This document shows, in pieces, positions 1 through 7,922 of a stretch of 38,062 nucleotides of DNA. Source of the stretch: Spirochaetota bacterium (lineage in GTDB: Bacteria; Spirochaetota; Spirochaetia; SZUA-6; Fen-1364); assembly GCA_026398635.1 (NCBI GenBank), contig JAPLSM010000361.1, forward strand, positions 1 through 38,062. Direction: 5' to 3'. Below the pieces are notes generated by a model. It was not told the DNA's origin. It ran no database searches and saw only the letters and a list, made by a program, of their open reading frames with translations. Every line of letters begins with the position of its first letter. The stretch's first letter is position 1. A program made the position numbers and the translations under genes.

Positions 1-44
1 ATGAGCTCCTCGTCGCCGATTCTCAATGAGACTCGTTGCGTCAT
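1..44 (-). CDS. pnp: Polynucleotide phosphorylase, first 14 codons only (runs off the window)
   Basis: The minus strand has an ATG at 44-42 followed by an open frame to the window edge that reads MTQRVSLRIGDEEL. This resembles the N-terminus of PNPase (RVxxxIGxxEL). AAGGA-type purine stretches lie a few bases upstream in the 33-bp gap after rpsO. rpsO-pnp is a very common gene order, which is the main support beyond the short match. PNPase degrades RNA 3'-5' in the cytoplasm. Only the start is visible, so nothing can be said about its domains. Confidence 0.75.
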   Translation of the reverse strand, partial: MTQRVSLRIGDEEL

Positions 45-77
45 TGTATTCCTTGCATTCCTTCGTGTGAGAAGCCG

Positions 78-347
78 CTATTTTCTGAGGTTCAGCTTCT
101 CGATGAGCTCGCGGTACTTCGCGAGCTGGTTGCGCCTCAGGTACGTGAGGAGCCGGCGCCGGGCGCCGACGATCTTCAGCAGTCCCCGCCGCGAGTTGGT
201 GTCCTTGGGGTGGGTCTTGAAGTGCTCGGTGAGTTCCTCGATGCGGCGCGTGAGCAGCGCCACCTGCACCTCGGCCGGGCCCGTGTCCTTGGGGTTCTTG
301 CCGTAGGCGGTGACGATCTCCTGCGTCTTTTCAGTGGTCAATGCCAT
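78..347 (-). CDS. rpsO: 30S ribosomal protein S15
   Basis: The 89-residue product has the usual S15 length and the conserved pattern around residues 10-60 ([14 protein letters not shown], then [11 protein letters not shown], then [15 protein letters not shown]). S15 binds 16S rRNA in the central domain and is an early assembly protein of the small subunit. The start ATG at 347 lies 17 bp inside the end of ribF, so the two genes are probably translationally coupled. It is the penultimate visible gene of the rimP-nusA-infB operon, before pnp. Confidence 0.97.
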   Translation of the reverse strand: MALTTEKTQEIVTAYGKNPKDTGPAEVQVALLTRRIEELTEHFKTHPKDTNSRRGLLKIVGARRRLLTYLRRNQLAKYRELIEKLNLRK

Positions 348-1158
348 CTCGGGGGCTCCTTTCGTTCCCTGTGTCCCTTCCGAATGTCAGGGCCGTGATG
401 TCCGCCTCGCGCTCGAGGCGCACCACGACCGATTCCTCCGCTGCCGTCAGCATGCCCGGCACCCCGCCCTCCGGCGAGCGGCCCGTGACGGCGTACGCGC
501 CCGCTGCGGGCAGCACCTGGGCCACCTCCGCACGGAGGAGCCGCAGCACGCCGGGTCCTTCGCGGACCGCGCCCACGCCCGCGAGGTCGACCTCGTGAGG
601 CGCATCGAGCATCGCCGCCGCCTCGTCCAGCCTTCCCTCCCGCACCGACCGGCGGATGCGGGAGCTGCTGACGATCGCCCCGCCGAAGCGGACCGGCTCG
701 ATCGTCTGCACGCTCGTCTGACTCGCCGCGAGCATCGCCTCGAGGTCGTGAACATCCGCGTCTCTGTTCATGCCGAAGCGGAAATTGGGGCCGACGACGA
801 TTCTCTCGATGGCGAGACGTCCCCGCAACAGATCGATGAAATCCCGGCCCGACAGTGTACGTATTTCCTCGGAAAAGTCAATCAGCACGGCAGCCCCGAC
901 GCCCAGCGCGGCGAGCCGGCGCAGTTTCTGCGGCAGGCTCAGGATGAGGCCGGGGACGTCGGCGCGTCCGAGGACATGACCGGGCAGCTGGCGGAACGTG
1001 ACGACTACGGCGAGCGGCTTTCCGGGGCCACGGATGTCCGTATCCGTTATGGCTGCCATCAGACGGCGGTGGCCCAGATGCAGCCCGTCGAAGACACCGA
1101 TCGTTAAATGGGCAGGGCGTTCGCGCAGGGCCGGACCCGCGGCCGTCCGCCCGGCCAG
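331..1158 (-). CDS. ribF: FAD synthetase (RibF-type nucleotidyltransferase), without a recognisable riboflavin kinase domain; non-standard start
   Basis: The frame contains the HxGH nucleotidyltransferase signature in [12 protein letters not shown], encoded near 1070-1105, then the [12 protein letters not shown] segment typical of the FMN adenylyltransferase domain. The bifunctional family normally continues into a kinase domain with a GFPTAN-like motif; I see none in the last ~100 residues. I therefore call it an FAD synthase-type protein. The first ATG in frame (1059) falls after the HxGH motif and cannot be the real start. Between an in-frame TAG upstream and the motif there is no ATG, GTG or TTG. 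A CTG at 1158, six bases after a GGGAG sequence, gives 275 residues and is my best guess. A sequence error or frameshift is the alternative. It lies 23 bp after truB. Confidence 0.75.
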   Translation of the reverse strand: MAGRTAAGPALRERPAHLTIGVFDGLHLGHRRLMAAITDTDIRGPGKPLAVVVTFRQLPGHVLGRADVPGLILSLPQKLRRLAALGVGAAVLIDFSEEIRTLSGRDFIDLLRGRLAIERIVVGPNFRFGMNRDADVHDLEAMLAASQTSVQTIEPVRFGGAIVSSSRIRRSVREGRLDEAAAMLDAPHEVDLAGVGAVREGPGVLRLLRAEVAQVLPAAGAYAVTGRSPEGGVPGMLTAAEESVVVRLEREADITALTFGRDTGNERSPRDGIDH

Positions 1159-1181
1159 GAACTACTCCCACGTGGCGACGA

Positions 1182-2063
1182 TCACGAGGGACCGCCCGCG
1201 AACACCGCCCGGAACCTCCACCGGCCGTCCGCGCGCTCCACGAGAGCCACCAGCTCCGCGCCGGCCCGGAACGCGCCATAGAGGCCATCTGACGGTACCG
1301 GGTCGGGAAACCATGCATCCGAAGGGGGAGTGCCGGTCGCGAGCGAGGCGGCCCGGACCGTCTCGACCTCGAGGATCCCCAGGGGCGGGCATCGCTCGAA
1401 CAGGACACGGGGGTCGCGGAGGTCGCGCGAGGGCTGGAAGGCATCCGGGGACACTGCTTCCTCCACCCTGAATCCTCCGACCCGGGTGCGGCGCAGGGTG
1501 GCGACGTGCGCGCAGGTGCCGAGACGTGCGGCGATGTCCCGGGCGAGCGATCGCACGTAGGTGCCGCGCGAGCAGGTGACAGCGAGCACGGCGTCCGGGG
1601 CTTCCCACGATACCAGTTCGAGCCGTGTAATGCGGACCGTCCGCTCCGCCGGCTCGACCGGCCGGCCGCGCCGAGCCAGCTCGTAGGCGCGCCGGCCCCC
1701 GACGTGGACGGCCGAGTAGGCGGGCGGCGCCTGCCGGATCTCCCCGAGAAAGGCCGGCAATGCGGCCGCGAGTGCCGCGCGGCCGGGTACCGGACCCTCG
1801 GCGACCACTGCTCCCTCGGGATCGAGCGTATCGGTGCCGGTGGCGAAGCGGACCCGGGCGAGGTAGTCCTTCTCGAGAGCCTCGGCGAGGGAGCTGAGCC
1901 GGGTGCAGCGGCCGCACATCACAACGAGCAGGCCGCTCGCGAACCGGTCGAGCGTGCCCGTGTGGCCTACCCTGCCCGTCCCGAGTGCCCGCTTGACGGA
2001 CGACAGGGCCTGGAAGGAGGTGAGCCCGGACGGCTTGTCCAAGAGCAGGATGCCGTCCGTCAA
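1182..2063 (-). CDS. truB: tRNA pseudouridine(55) synthase
   Basis: The product (293 aa from the chosen start) begins with GILLLDKPSGLTSFQALS and has the catalytic block GRVGHTGTLDRFASGLL, with the catalytic Asp at about residue 39. TruB converts U55 of the tRNA T-loop to pseudouridine. The start is a TTG whose last two bases are the first two of the rbfA stop codon (TTGA), which places GILLLDKPSG where the family usually starts; the longer upstream frame lies inside rbfA and has no TruB features. A C-terminal extension of ~60 residues resembles a PUA-like end. It belongs to the rimP-to-pnp operon. Confidence 0.95.
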   Translation of the reverse strand: MTDGILLLDKPSGLTSFQALSSVKRALGTGRVGHTGTLDRFASGLLVVMCGRCTRLSSLAEALEKDYLARVRFATGTDTLDPEGAVVAEGPVPGRAALAAALPAFLGEIRQAPPAYSAVHVGGRRAYELARRGRPVEPAERTVRITRLELVSWEAPDAVLAVTCSRGTYVRSLARDIAARLGTCAHVATLRRTRVGGFRVEEAVSPDAFQPSRDLRDPRVLFERCPPLGILEVETVRAASLATGTPPSDAWFPDPVPSDGLYGAFRAGAELVALVERADGRWRFRAVFAGGPS

Positions 2064-2407
2064 AGTCCTGCGTCCCTCAGCTTCTGGGCGATGCGGAAGC
2101 CCCGTTCCATGGAATCGTCGAGCACGAACCGCAGGTGCGGGAAGGTGCGCAGTGGAATCCGCCGGGCGAGCACGCTCTGGATGTAGCCGGCGGCGTGGTT
2201 CAGGGCTTCGACGCTGGCGGCGAGCTGTTCGCGCTCGCCGAAGCGGGACACCCACACCTTCGCGTGGGCGAGGTCCTTCGTCACCGACACCGCGGTGACG
2301 GTGGTGAGGCTCTCCACCCGGGGGTCCTTGATCTCCCCCCGCTGGATCATCGCGGCGAGCTCCTGCTGAAGCAGGCTCTCGATGCGTTTAAGCCGAAGCT
2401 CCGCCAT
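2060..2407 (-). CDS. rbfA: 30S ribosome-binding factor A
   Basis: The 115-residue protein has the single KH-like fold pattern of RbfA: an N-terminal helix with [17 protein letters not shown], then DPRVESLTTVTAVSVTKDLAHAKVWVS and an ARRIPLRTFPHLRFVLDDSM segment. RbfA helps late maturation of the 30S subunit and 16S rRNA 5'-end processing. Its ATG at 2407 lies 20 bp inside infB, and its stop overlaps the TTG start of truB. The infB-rbfA-truB order is conserved in many bacteria. Confidence 0.95.
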   Translation of the reverse strand: MAELRLKRIESLLQQELAAMIQRGEIKDPRVESLTTVTAVSVTKDLAHAKVWVSRFGEREQLAASVEALNHAAGYIQSVLARRIPLRTFPHLRFVLDDSMERGFRIAQKLRDAGL

Positions 2408-4991
2408 CGCGGGCGGCCTCGATCTTCCGGGCGAGCTCGCGCGTCTCGTAGGCTTCGATGAGGTCGCCGACCTCGATGTCGTTGAAGTTCTCGAGGCCGA
2501 TGCCGCACTCGAACCCCTGCTCGACCTCCCGCGCGTCGTCCTTGAACCGCTTCAGCGAGGCGATCCGGCCCTTGAACACCTCGACGCCCTCGCGGATGAG
2601 GCGCACGTCCGAGCTGCGCCTGATTTTCCCCTGCGTAACGTGGCAGCCCGCGATCGTGCCCACCCGGGAGATCTTGAAGACGTTGCGCACCTCCACGGTG
2701 CCGACCTGCTCCTCCTTCAGCTCGGGCTTCAGCATGCCCTCCATGGCGGAGCGGATGTCCTCGACCGCGTCGTAGATGATGTTATACTTGCGGATCTCCA
2801 CCTTCTCGCGGTCCGCGACGACCTGCGCGGGCGAGCTCGGCCGCACGTGGAACCCGATGATGAGGGCGTTCGAGGTCGAGGCGAGCAGCACGTCGCTCTC
2901 GTTGATGGCGCCGGCCCCGGCGTGGATCACCGACAGACGGATCTCGGGCGTGGACAGGCGCTCGAGGGCGGTCTTGAGGGCCTCGACGCTGCCGTGCACG
3001 TCGGCCTTGATGACCACCTTCAGGTCCTGGATCTCGCCTTCCTTGATCTGCTCGTAGAGGTTTGCGAGGGTGACCTTCTTCACCTCCCTCGTCTCCTCCA
3101 TCCGTCGCAGCTCCTGGCGCTTCGTGCCGATCACCTTGGCGGTACGCTCGGTGTCCGTCGCCTGGAAGGGGTCGCCCGCGTTGGGGATGCTGTCGAAGCC
3201 GATCACCTCGACGGGCATCGCGGGCGGGGCCTCCGCGATCTTCGTGCCCTTGTCGTCGTAGAGGGCCCTGACCTTGCCCGGCCAGATGCCGGCCACGAAC
3301 GAGTCGCCGACCTTCAGCGTTCCCTTCTGGATCACCACGGTGCCCACGATGCCCCGGCCCATGTCCACCCGCGACTCCAGCACGATGCCGGACGCCCGGG
3401 TGTGGGGGTTGGCCTTGAGGTCGAGCATCTCCGACTGCAGCAGGATGCTGTCGAGCAGCTCGTTGATCCCGGTCTTCTTCAAGGCCGAGACCGGGTTGTA
3501 GAGCGTGGTGCCGCCCCATTCCTCGGGCGACAGGCCGTGCTCGCTGAGCTGCTTCTTCACGAGCTCGAGGTTCGTGTCGGGCAGGTCCATCTTGTTAACC
3601 GCCACGATGATCGGGACTTTCGCGTCCTTCGCGTGGTTGATGGCCTCGATCGTCTGCGGCATGACGCCATCGACCGCGCTCACCACGAGCACCACGATGT
3701 CCGTCACCTGCGCACCCCGGGCCCGCATCTTGGTGAAAGCCTCGTGGCCGGGGGTGTCGATGAAGACGATTCGCCCCCGACTGGTTTCGACGCTGTAGGC
3801 GCCGATGTGCTGGGTGATGCCGCCGTACTCGCCGTCAGCGACGTTGGTCGACCGGATGGCGTCCAGCAGCTTCGTCTTGCCGTGGTCGACATGTCCCATC
3901 ACGGTGACGATCGGGGAGCGGCGCGCGATGTCCTCGTCGCGGCCCACCTCCTCCTCGATCACCGTCTCGTCGTAGAGGGAGACCACGTGGATCCGGCAGT
4001 CGTACTCCGCGGCCAGCAGCTGTGCCGTGTCCGAATCGATCTGCTGGTTCAGCGTCACCATCGTGCCCAGGGACATGAGCTTGTGGATGAGGTCCGAACC
4101 CTTCAGGTTCATCTTCTTGGCGAGGTCGGACACGGTGATGGCCCCGGTGATGGAAATCTCCTTCGGCACCGGGTTGGCCATGATGATGGTCTTCTTCTTG
4201 ACGCTGAGGCTTTTCTCCTCCGGCTCCGCGTGCTTGCGCTTCAGCCAGTCGGGCCTCTTCTTGCCCTTGGTGAAGAATTTCTTCCCGCCGGCGGCGGGCT
4301 TCTTGTCCTCGCCGGGCTTTGCCGGTGCCTGGCCGGGACGCGGCGGCCCTCCGGGCCGTCCACCGAACGGCGGCCGGCCGGCGTAGCCGCCGCCGGACGG
4401 GCGTCCGCCGTATCCGCCGCCTCCCGGCCCGATGCCGGAACTGCGTGCGGGCGGCACGTAGCCGATGCGGGCCTTTTCGCGTACCGACGGCGGCGGCTCG
4501 GGCGGCCGCTCGCGGAACGTGGTGCGCTCGATTTCCGGGGGACGGGAGACCGGTGGTCGTTCCCGGAAGGTGGTGCGTTCGACCTCGCTCGCACGGCCGA
4601 CGGGCGCGTGGGCGCGGGGTTGCGCAGCCGCAGCAGCCTGTCCGGCGCGGGCTCCTGCTGCGGGCGCCCTGGCTGCGGTGGGAGCCTCACGGGCGGGAAT
4701 CTTCGCGGCCGGAGTATGCGCGGCGGTTGCGGGCTTCCGGATGGAGGGGGGGATCTCCGGGCCGCGGGCTGGCGTCGACGGTTCCGCCGGGTGTGCCCCT
4801 GCAGCGGTTGTGGCCTCCTCGGCCGTCGGGCGGGCCGGAGTCGCCTTTTTCACCACCACCCGGCGCTTGACCACGACCTTCTTCAACTGCGGGGGCTGCT
4901 CCGCCGCTGCGACGGGCTGTGGCAGCTCCTCCTTCTTGTGCTTGATGAGGGCGGTCTTGGGCTTCTTCTTCCCTTCCAGTTCCTCGGGCAT
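2388..4991 (-). CDS. infB: Translation initiation factor IF-2
   Basis: The 867-residue GTPase delivers initiator tRNA to the 30S subunit. Residues 1-~270 form a low-complexity region: a Lys-rich start, an Ala/Pro-rich stretch, two copies of an [10 protein letters not shown] motif (~138-164) and a Gly/Arg-rich patch (~188-220). An IF2N domain follows (~278-340). The G domain starts near 358 with G1 GHVDHGKT (366-373), then DTPGH and NKMD. Domains II-IV follow with the expected [18 protein letters not shown] segment. An internal ATG at codon 271 (about 4181), just before IF2N, could give a short isoform; this is inference. The gene sits 13 bp after nusA. Confidence 0.97.
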   Translation of the reverse strand: MPEELEGKKKPKTALIKHKKEELPQPVAAAEQPPQLKKVVVKRRVVVKKATPARPTAEEATTAAGAHPAEPSTPARGPEIPPSIRKPATAAHTPAAKIPAREAPTAARAPAAGARAGQAAAAAQPRAHAPVGRASEVERTTFRERPPVSRPPEIERTTFRERPPEPPPSVREKARIGYVPPARSSGIGPGGGGYGGRPSGGGYAGRPPFGGRPGGPPRPGQAPAKPGEDKKPAAGGKKFFTKGKKRPDWLKRKHAEPEEKSLSVKKKTIIMANPVPKEISITGAITVSDLAKKMNLKGSDLIHKLMSLGTMVTLNQQIDSDTAQLLAAEYDCRIHVVSLYDETVIEEEVGRDEDIARRSPIVTVMGHVDHGKTKLLDAIRSTNVADGEYGGITQHIGAYSVETSRGRIVFIDTPGHEAFTKMRARGAQVTDIVVLVVSAVDGVMPQTIEAINHAKDAKVPIIVAVNKMDLPDTNLELVKKQLSEHGLSPEEWGGTTLYNPVSALKKTGINELLDSILLQSEMLDLKANPHTRASGIVLESRVDMGRGIVGTVVIQKGTLKVGDSFVAGIWPGKVRALYDDKGTKIAEAPPAMPVEVIGFDSIPNAGDPFQATDTERTAKVIGTKRQELRRMEETREVKKVTLANLYEQIKEGEIQDLKVVIKADVHGSVEALKTALERLSTPEIRLSVIHAGAGAINESDVLLASTSNALIIGFHVRPSSPAQVVADREKVEIRKYNIIYDAVEDIRSAMEGMLKPELKEEQVGTVEVRNVFKISRVGTIAGCHVTQGKIRRSSDVRLIREGVEVFKGRIASLKRFKDDAREVEQGFECGIGLENFNDIEVGDLIEAYETRELARKIEAARDGGASA

Positions 4992-5004
4992 ACCCCTCTC
5001 TCTC

Positions 5005-6591
5005 TTATTCCTGCTCCGCGCTTTCGTCGAAGCTTAGTCCCACGCCGCAGCTTGGGCAAGTGGCCATGTCGGGCGTGACGGCTGCGCCGCACTCCGGGCA
5101 CTCGTAGGTCTCTTCCTCGACGACGTCCTCTGCTGCCTCGGCGGGCGCTTCGACGGTCGCCCCGGCGGTCGTGGGGGCGGTGGCTTCCGGGGCGGTCGCC
5201 GCGGGTTCGGCGGCGCCGGCCGGTACCTCGGGCGGCTCCCCCGCGGCAGCCGGCTCGGGAGAGCCCGTCTCGGCGGGTGCCGCGGCGGGCTCCTCCTCGA
5301 CGATCTCGACGTTCTCCTCGATGATCTTCTGCAGCGCGACCACGTCGTCAGCGGTGATGCCTTCCAGGGCGGCGAGCTGCTCGGGGGCGAGCGAGACCAG
5401 GTCCTCGATCTCGTTGATGCCGTCGCGTGCGAGGATCTCGACGAGCCGCGCCGGGATGCCGGGCAGCTCCGAGATCTTCTCGATCTGGGCCACCGGCTCG
5501 CCGAAGAGGGCGGAGACGGCGCGCCGCGCGTCGGCGGAAATGTCCATGTCCGCGAACTGGGTCTCGGTCTTGACGTCGATGTTCCAGTCGGTGAGCCGGT
5601 TGGCCAGGCGGACGTTGAGGCCGCCCTTGCCGATGGCCAGCGAGAAGGCCGCGTCGGGCACGACGGCCACGGCGTTCTTGCGCGGCTCGTCGACGATGAC
5701 GACCTGGCTCACCTCGGCCGGCGACAGTGCGTTCTTGATGAAGGTGCGCGGGTCGAGCGAGTAGCGCAGCACGTCGATCTTCTCGCCCTCCAGCTCGCGA
5801 ACCACCGCCTGGATGCGAACGCCCTTGAGGCCCACGCAGGCGCCAACCGGGTCAACGTCCTCGCGGTTCGAGCGCACCGCAAGCTTGGTTCGGTAGCCGG
5901 GCTCGCGAACGATCTTCCAGATCTCGATGGTCTTGTCGTAGAGTTCGGGCACCTCGAGCTCGAAGATCTTCTTCACGAACTCGGAGTGGTTGCGCGAGAG
6001 GATGATCTGCAGGCCGGTGGGCGTCTTGGCCACCTCGTAGATCATGGCCTTGATCCGGTCGTTCGGGTGGTAGTCCTCGCGCGGGCTCTGGAACTTCTTC
6101 GGCAGGATTCCCTCGGTCTTGCCGAGGTCGACATAGATGTTGCCGTTCCGCTCGCGCTGGTAGTACCCGATGATCATCTCGCCGACCTTGTCCTTGTACT
6201 CGGAGTACAGGGTGTCCTTCTGGATCTCGCGCAGGCTCTGGCGCGCCTTCTGCTTGGCGCTCTGCACCGAGACCCGGTCGAACTCCTTCGGGTTCATCTC
6301 GATGAGCAGCTCGTCGCCGACTTCCGCCTCCTCGTTGAGCTCCTTGGCCTCGGGAAGGGGGATCTCGTAGACGGGGTCGTCGAGGTCGTCTTCGAGGACG
6401 ATCTTCTTGCGCGCGAACAGGGTGACCTCGGTGCCGTCGTCGTTGAAGCGCACCTCGGCGTTGTCGCACACGCCGAACTTGCGCTTGTACGCGGCGAGGA
6501 GGAAGTTCTCGATGGTGCTCATGACCAGGTCCTCGGGAATCCCCCGTTCCTGGACGAGCTGCTTGATGGCCTGCGACAGTTCAGACTGCAT
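5005..6591 (-). CDS. nusA: Transcription termination/antitermination protein NusA with C-terminal zinc ribbon
   Basis: The 528-residue protein has the NusA N-terminal domain (1-~125), an S1 domain (~135-200), two KH domains (~205-345, with GACVGLKGVRIQ and AFSLAIGKGGLNVRLA), and a helix-hairpin-helix segment (~375-425). A ~65-residue Ala/Pro/Glu linker (~432-495) then leads to a zinc-ribbon-like end with Cys pairs at 498/501 and 512/515 (CPEC and CPSC). NusA binds RNA polymerase and modulates pausing and termination. The zinc ribbon is not part of textbook NusA. It is in frame with no stop or shift before it. The gene sits 17 bp after rimP. Confidence 0.96.
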   Translation of the reverse strand: MQSELSQAIKQLVQERGIPEDLVMSTIENFLLAAYKRKFGVCDNAEVRFNDDGTEVTLFARKKIVLEDDLDDPVYEIPLPEAKELNEEAEVGDELLIEMNPKEFDRVSVQSAKQKARQSLREIQKDTLYSEYKDKVGEMIIGYYQRERNGNIYVDLGKTEGILPKKFQSPREDYHPNDRIKAMIYEVAKTPTGLQIILSRNHSEFVKKIFELEVPELYDKTIEIWKIVREPGYRTKLAVRSNREDVDPVGACVGLKGVRIQAVVRELEGEKIDVLRYSLDPRTFIKNALSPAEVSQVVIVDEPRKNAVAVVPDAAFSLAIGKGGLNVRLANRLTDWNIDVKTETQFADMDISADARRAVSALFGEPVAQIEKISELPGIPARLVEILARDGINEIEDLVSLAPEQLAALEGITADDVVALQKIIEENVEIVEEEPAAAPAETGSPEPAAAGEPPEVPAGAAEPAATAPEATAPTTAGATVEAPAEAAEDVVEEETYECPECGAAVTPDMATCPSCGVGLSFDESAEQE

Positions 6592-6608
6592 GGCTTCGTT
6601 CTCCGCTG

Positions 6609-7109
6609 CTATCCGTTCGTTCGATCGGCGGCCGGCCCCGGTCCAAGTGCGTCCTTCGGGTCGAGCCGGTAGTCCAGTCGACCCCGGCGTACGGCGCCCG
6701 GCGGGAACTCCCGCATGCCCTCCGGCGTGCGAAGGACGAGCGTCCCGTCCCGGTAAGCCTCAATGACCCCCCCGATCCACTCGCTGCCCTCCGCGGGCAG
6801 CACCTGCACCCCCCGTCCCCGAAAGATCCCGTACTCGGACGGGTCCTTGAGCGTCCGCTCGATGCCCGGCGAGCTCACCTCGAGGCTGACGTTCTCGAGG
6901 CCCTCGACGAGCTCGAGCCTCGGCTGAATGGCACGGGTGACCCCGGCGCAATCGTCGACGCCCACCCCGCCAGGCCGGTGGAGCACGACGACCACGTGCG
7001 AGACGCCTTTCCGCCGTCCCACCGAGAGCTCCACCAGGGCGTACCCCATGGCGGAAATCGCGGGCTCGATCTCTGCGCGAGCAGCCTGCTCGAACCGATC
7101 GGCGTACAT
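6609..7109 (-). CDS. rimP: Ribosome maturation factor RimP
   Basis: The 166-residue product has the RimP pattern: an N-terminal alpha/beta domain with GYALVELSVGRRKG, then DDCAGVTRAIQPRLE and the SLEVSSPGIERTLKDPSEY signature near the domain boundary, and an SH3-like C-terminus. It assists 30S maturation. I chose the ATG at 7109 because it gives the usual family start (MYADRFEQAARAEIEPAI). The longer frame to 7142 would run into a G-tract and a terminator hairpin. rimP is the first gene of the nusA-infB operon. Its leader holds a run of eight G 10-17 bases before the start. Confidence 0.93.
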   Translation of the reverse strand: MYADRFEQAARAEIEPAISAMGYALVELSVGRRKGVSHVVVVLHRPGGVGVDDCAGVTRAIQPRLELVEGLENVSLEVSSPGIERTLKDPSEYGIFRGRGVQVLPAEGSEWIGGVIEAYRDGTLVLRTPEGMREFPPGAVRRGRLDYRLDPKDALGPGPAADRTNG

Positions 7110-7140
7110 CCCCGGACACCCCCCCCGTGGACGCGGGCCC

Positions 7141-7168
7141 AAAAAAAAGAGTCGGGGCCCGACTCTTT
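7141..7168 (-). terminator. Intrinsic terminator or attenuator between comF and rimP
   Basis: On the minus strand the order is AAAGAGTCGGG, its complement CCCGACTCTT, and a run of eight T (7148-7141). This is an ~11-bp GC-rich stem with a U-tract, a textbook intrinsic terminator. It ends 31 bp before the rimP start. The simplest reading is the end of the mutS-comF transcript. Because no separate promoter is evident between it and rimP, it could instead attenuate read-through into the nusA operon. Confidence 0.85.
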
Positions 7169-7203
7169 ACACGAGGGGATACTACCGCATCCGCGGCTGA
7201 TTG

Positions 7204-7881
7204 TCAATCGACTGCGAGCGTCACCGCGTCGACCCTGGCGGCTCCGGCGGCGATCAACGCGCGGGCGCAGGCGTCGACGGTGGCGCCGGTCGTGAAGACG
7301 TCATCGATCACCACGAGCGCTCCCGCCGGACGCGCGCCCCGCGCGACATGGATCCGTCCCTGGAGGTTCCGAAGGCGATCGGTGAGGGACAGGGACTTCT
7401 GCGCCGCCCCGGGCCTGCGGCGGAGCAGCCGCAGCACCTGTACGCCGTACCGTCGCTCGAGCTCCCGGGCAAGGAGCTCTACCGGGTCGGGGCCTGACCG
7501 GCCGGGACGGCTCGGCACCGGCACCACGGCTGTTCCGGGTCGGCGCTCCGAGAGCAGGCGTGCGAGGAACGGGGCGAACAGGAGAACGAGCCGGCGGCGA
7601 CCGCCGGACTTGAGCGCGATCACCAGGTCCCGGACGATGCCCCGGTAGGCGAACACCGCGGTGGACGAGGCGAAGGCGTACCCCGCCGTCCGGCACCGGG
7701 TGCACCTCCCCTCCTCGACGAGCAGCGGCATCCCGCACCCCGGACACCGCGGGTCGGTGATGGGTACGAGCCCGATCCGGCATCGCGCGCAGACCGGCAC
7801 CGACTGGTCGGTCTCGCCGTCCATCCACGCACCGCAGGCGAGGCAGCGCCCTGGAAAGATGATCCCGGCGACCCGTGCCAT
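7204..7881 (-). CDS. comF: ComF-family phosphoribosyltransferase-like protein
   Basis: The 225-residue protein begins with a double zinc-finger region (CLACG, CARC, CPGCG, CTRC within residues ~13-65). It ends with a type I phosphoribosyltransferase fold whose PRPP loop reads VVIDDVFTTGATVDAC. ComF proteins are linked to uptake of single-stranded DNA in competent bacteria; the substrate is unclear. I chose ATG 7881, which gives the common MxxxxxIFPxRCLxCG start. A TTG at 7926, overlapping the mutS stop as TTGA and close behind GGAGG, is a real alternative (240 aa). It lies just after mutS and before a strong terminator. Confidence 0.88.
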   Translation of the reverse strand: MARVAGIIFPGRCLACGAWMDGETDQSVPVCARCRIGLVPITDPRCPGCGMPLLVEEGRCTRCRTAGYAFASSTAVFAYRGIVRDLVIALKSGGRRRLVLLFAPFLARLLSERRPGTAVVPVPSRPGRSGPDPVELLARELERRYGVQVLRLLRRRPGAAQKSLSLTDRLRNLQGRIHVARGARPAGALVVIDDVFTTGATVDACARALIAAGAARVDAVTLAVD

Positions 7882-7922
7882 CGCCCGGCGCACCTGGTCG
7901 ACCGGCGGGCCGCCCGCGGCGG

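Noticed and set aside
2382-5078. 898-codon open frame on the plus strand opposite infB
   Set aside because: It is the antisense of infB in high-GC DNA; the protein is a His/Leu/Asp/Arg-rich shadow without domains, and infB is unambiguous on the other strand.
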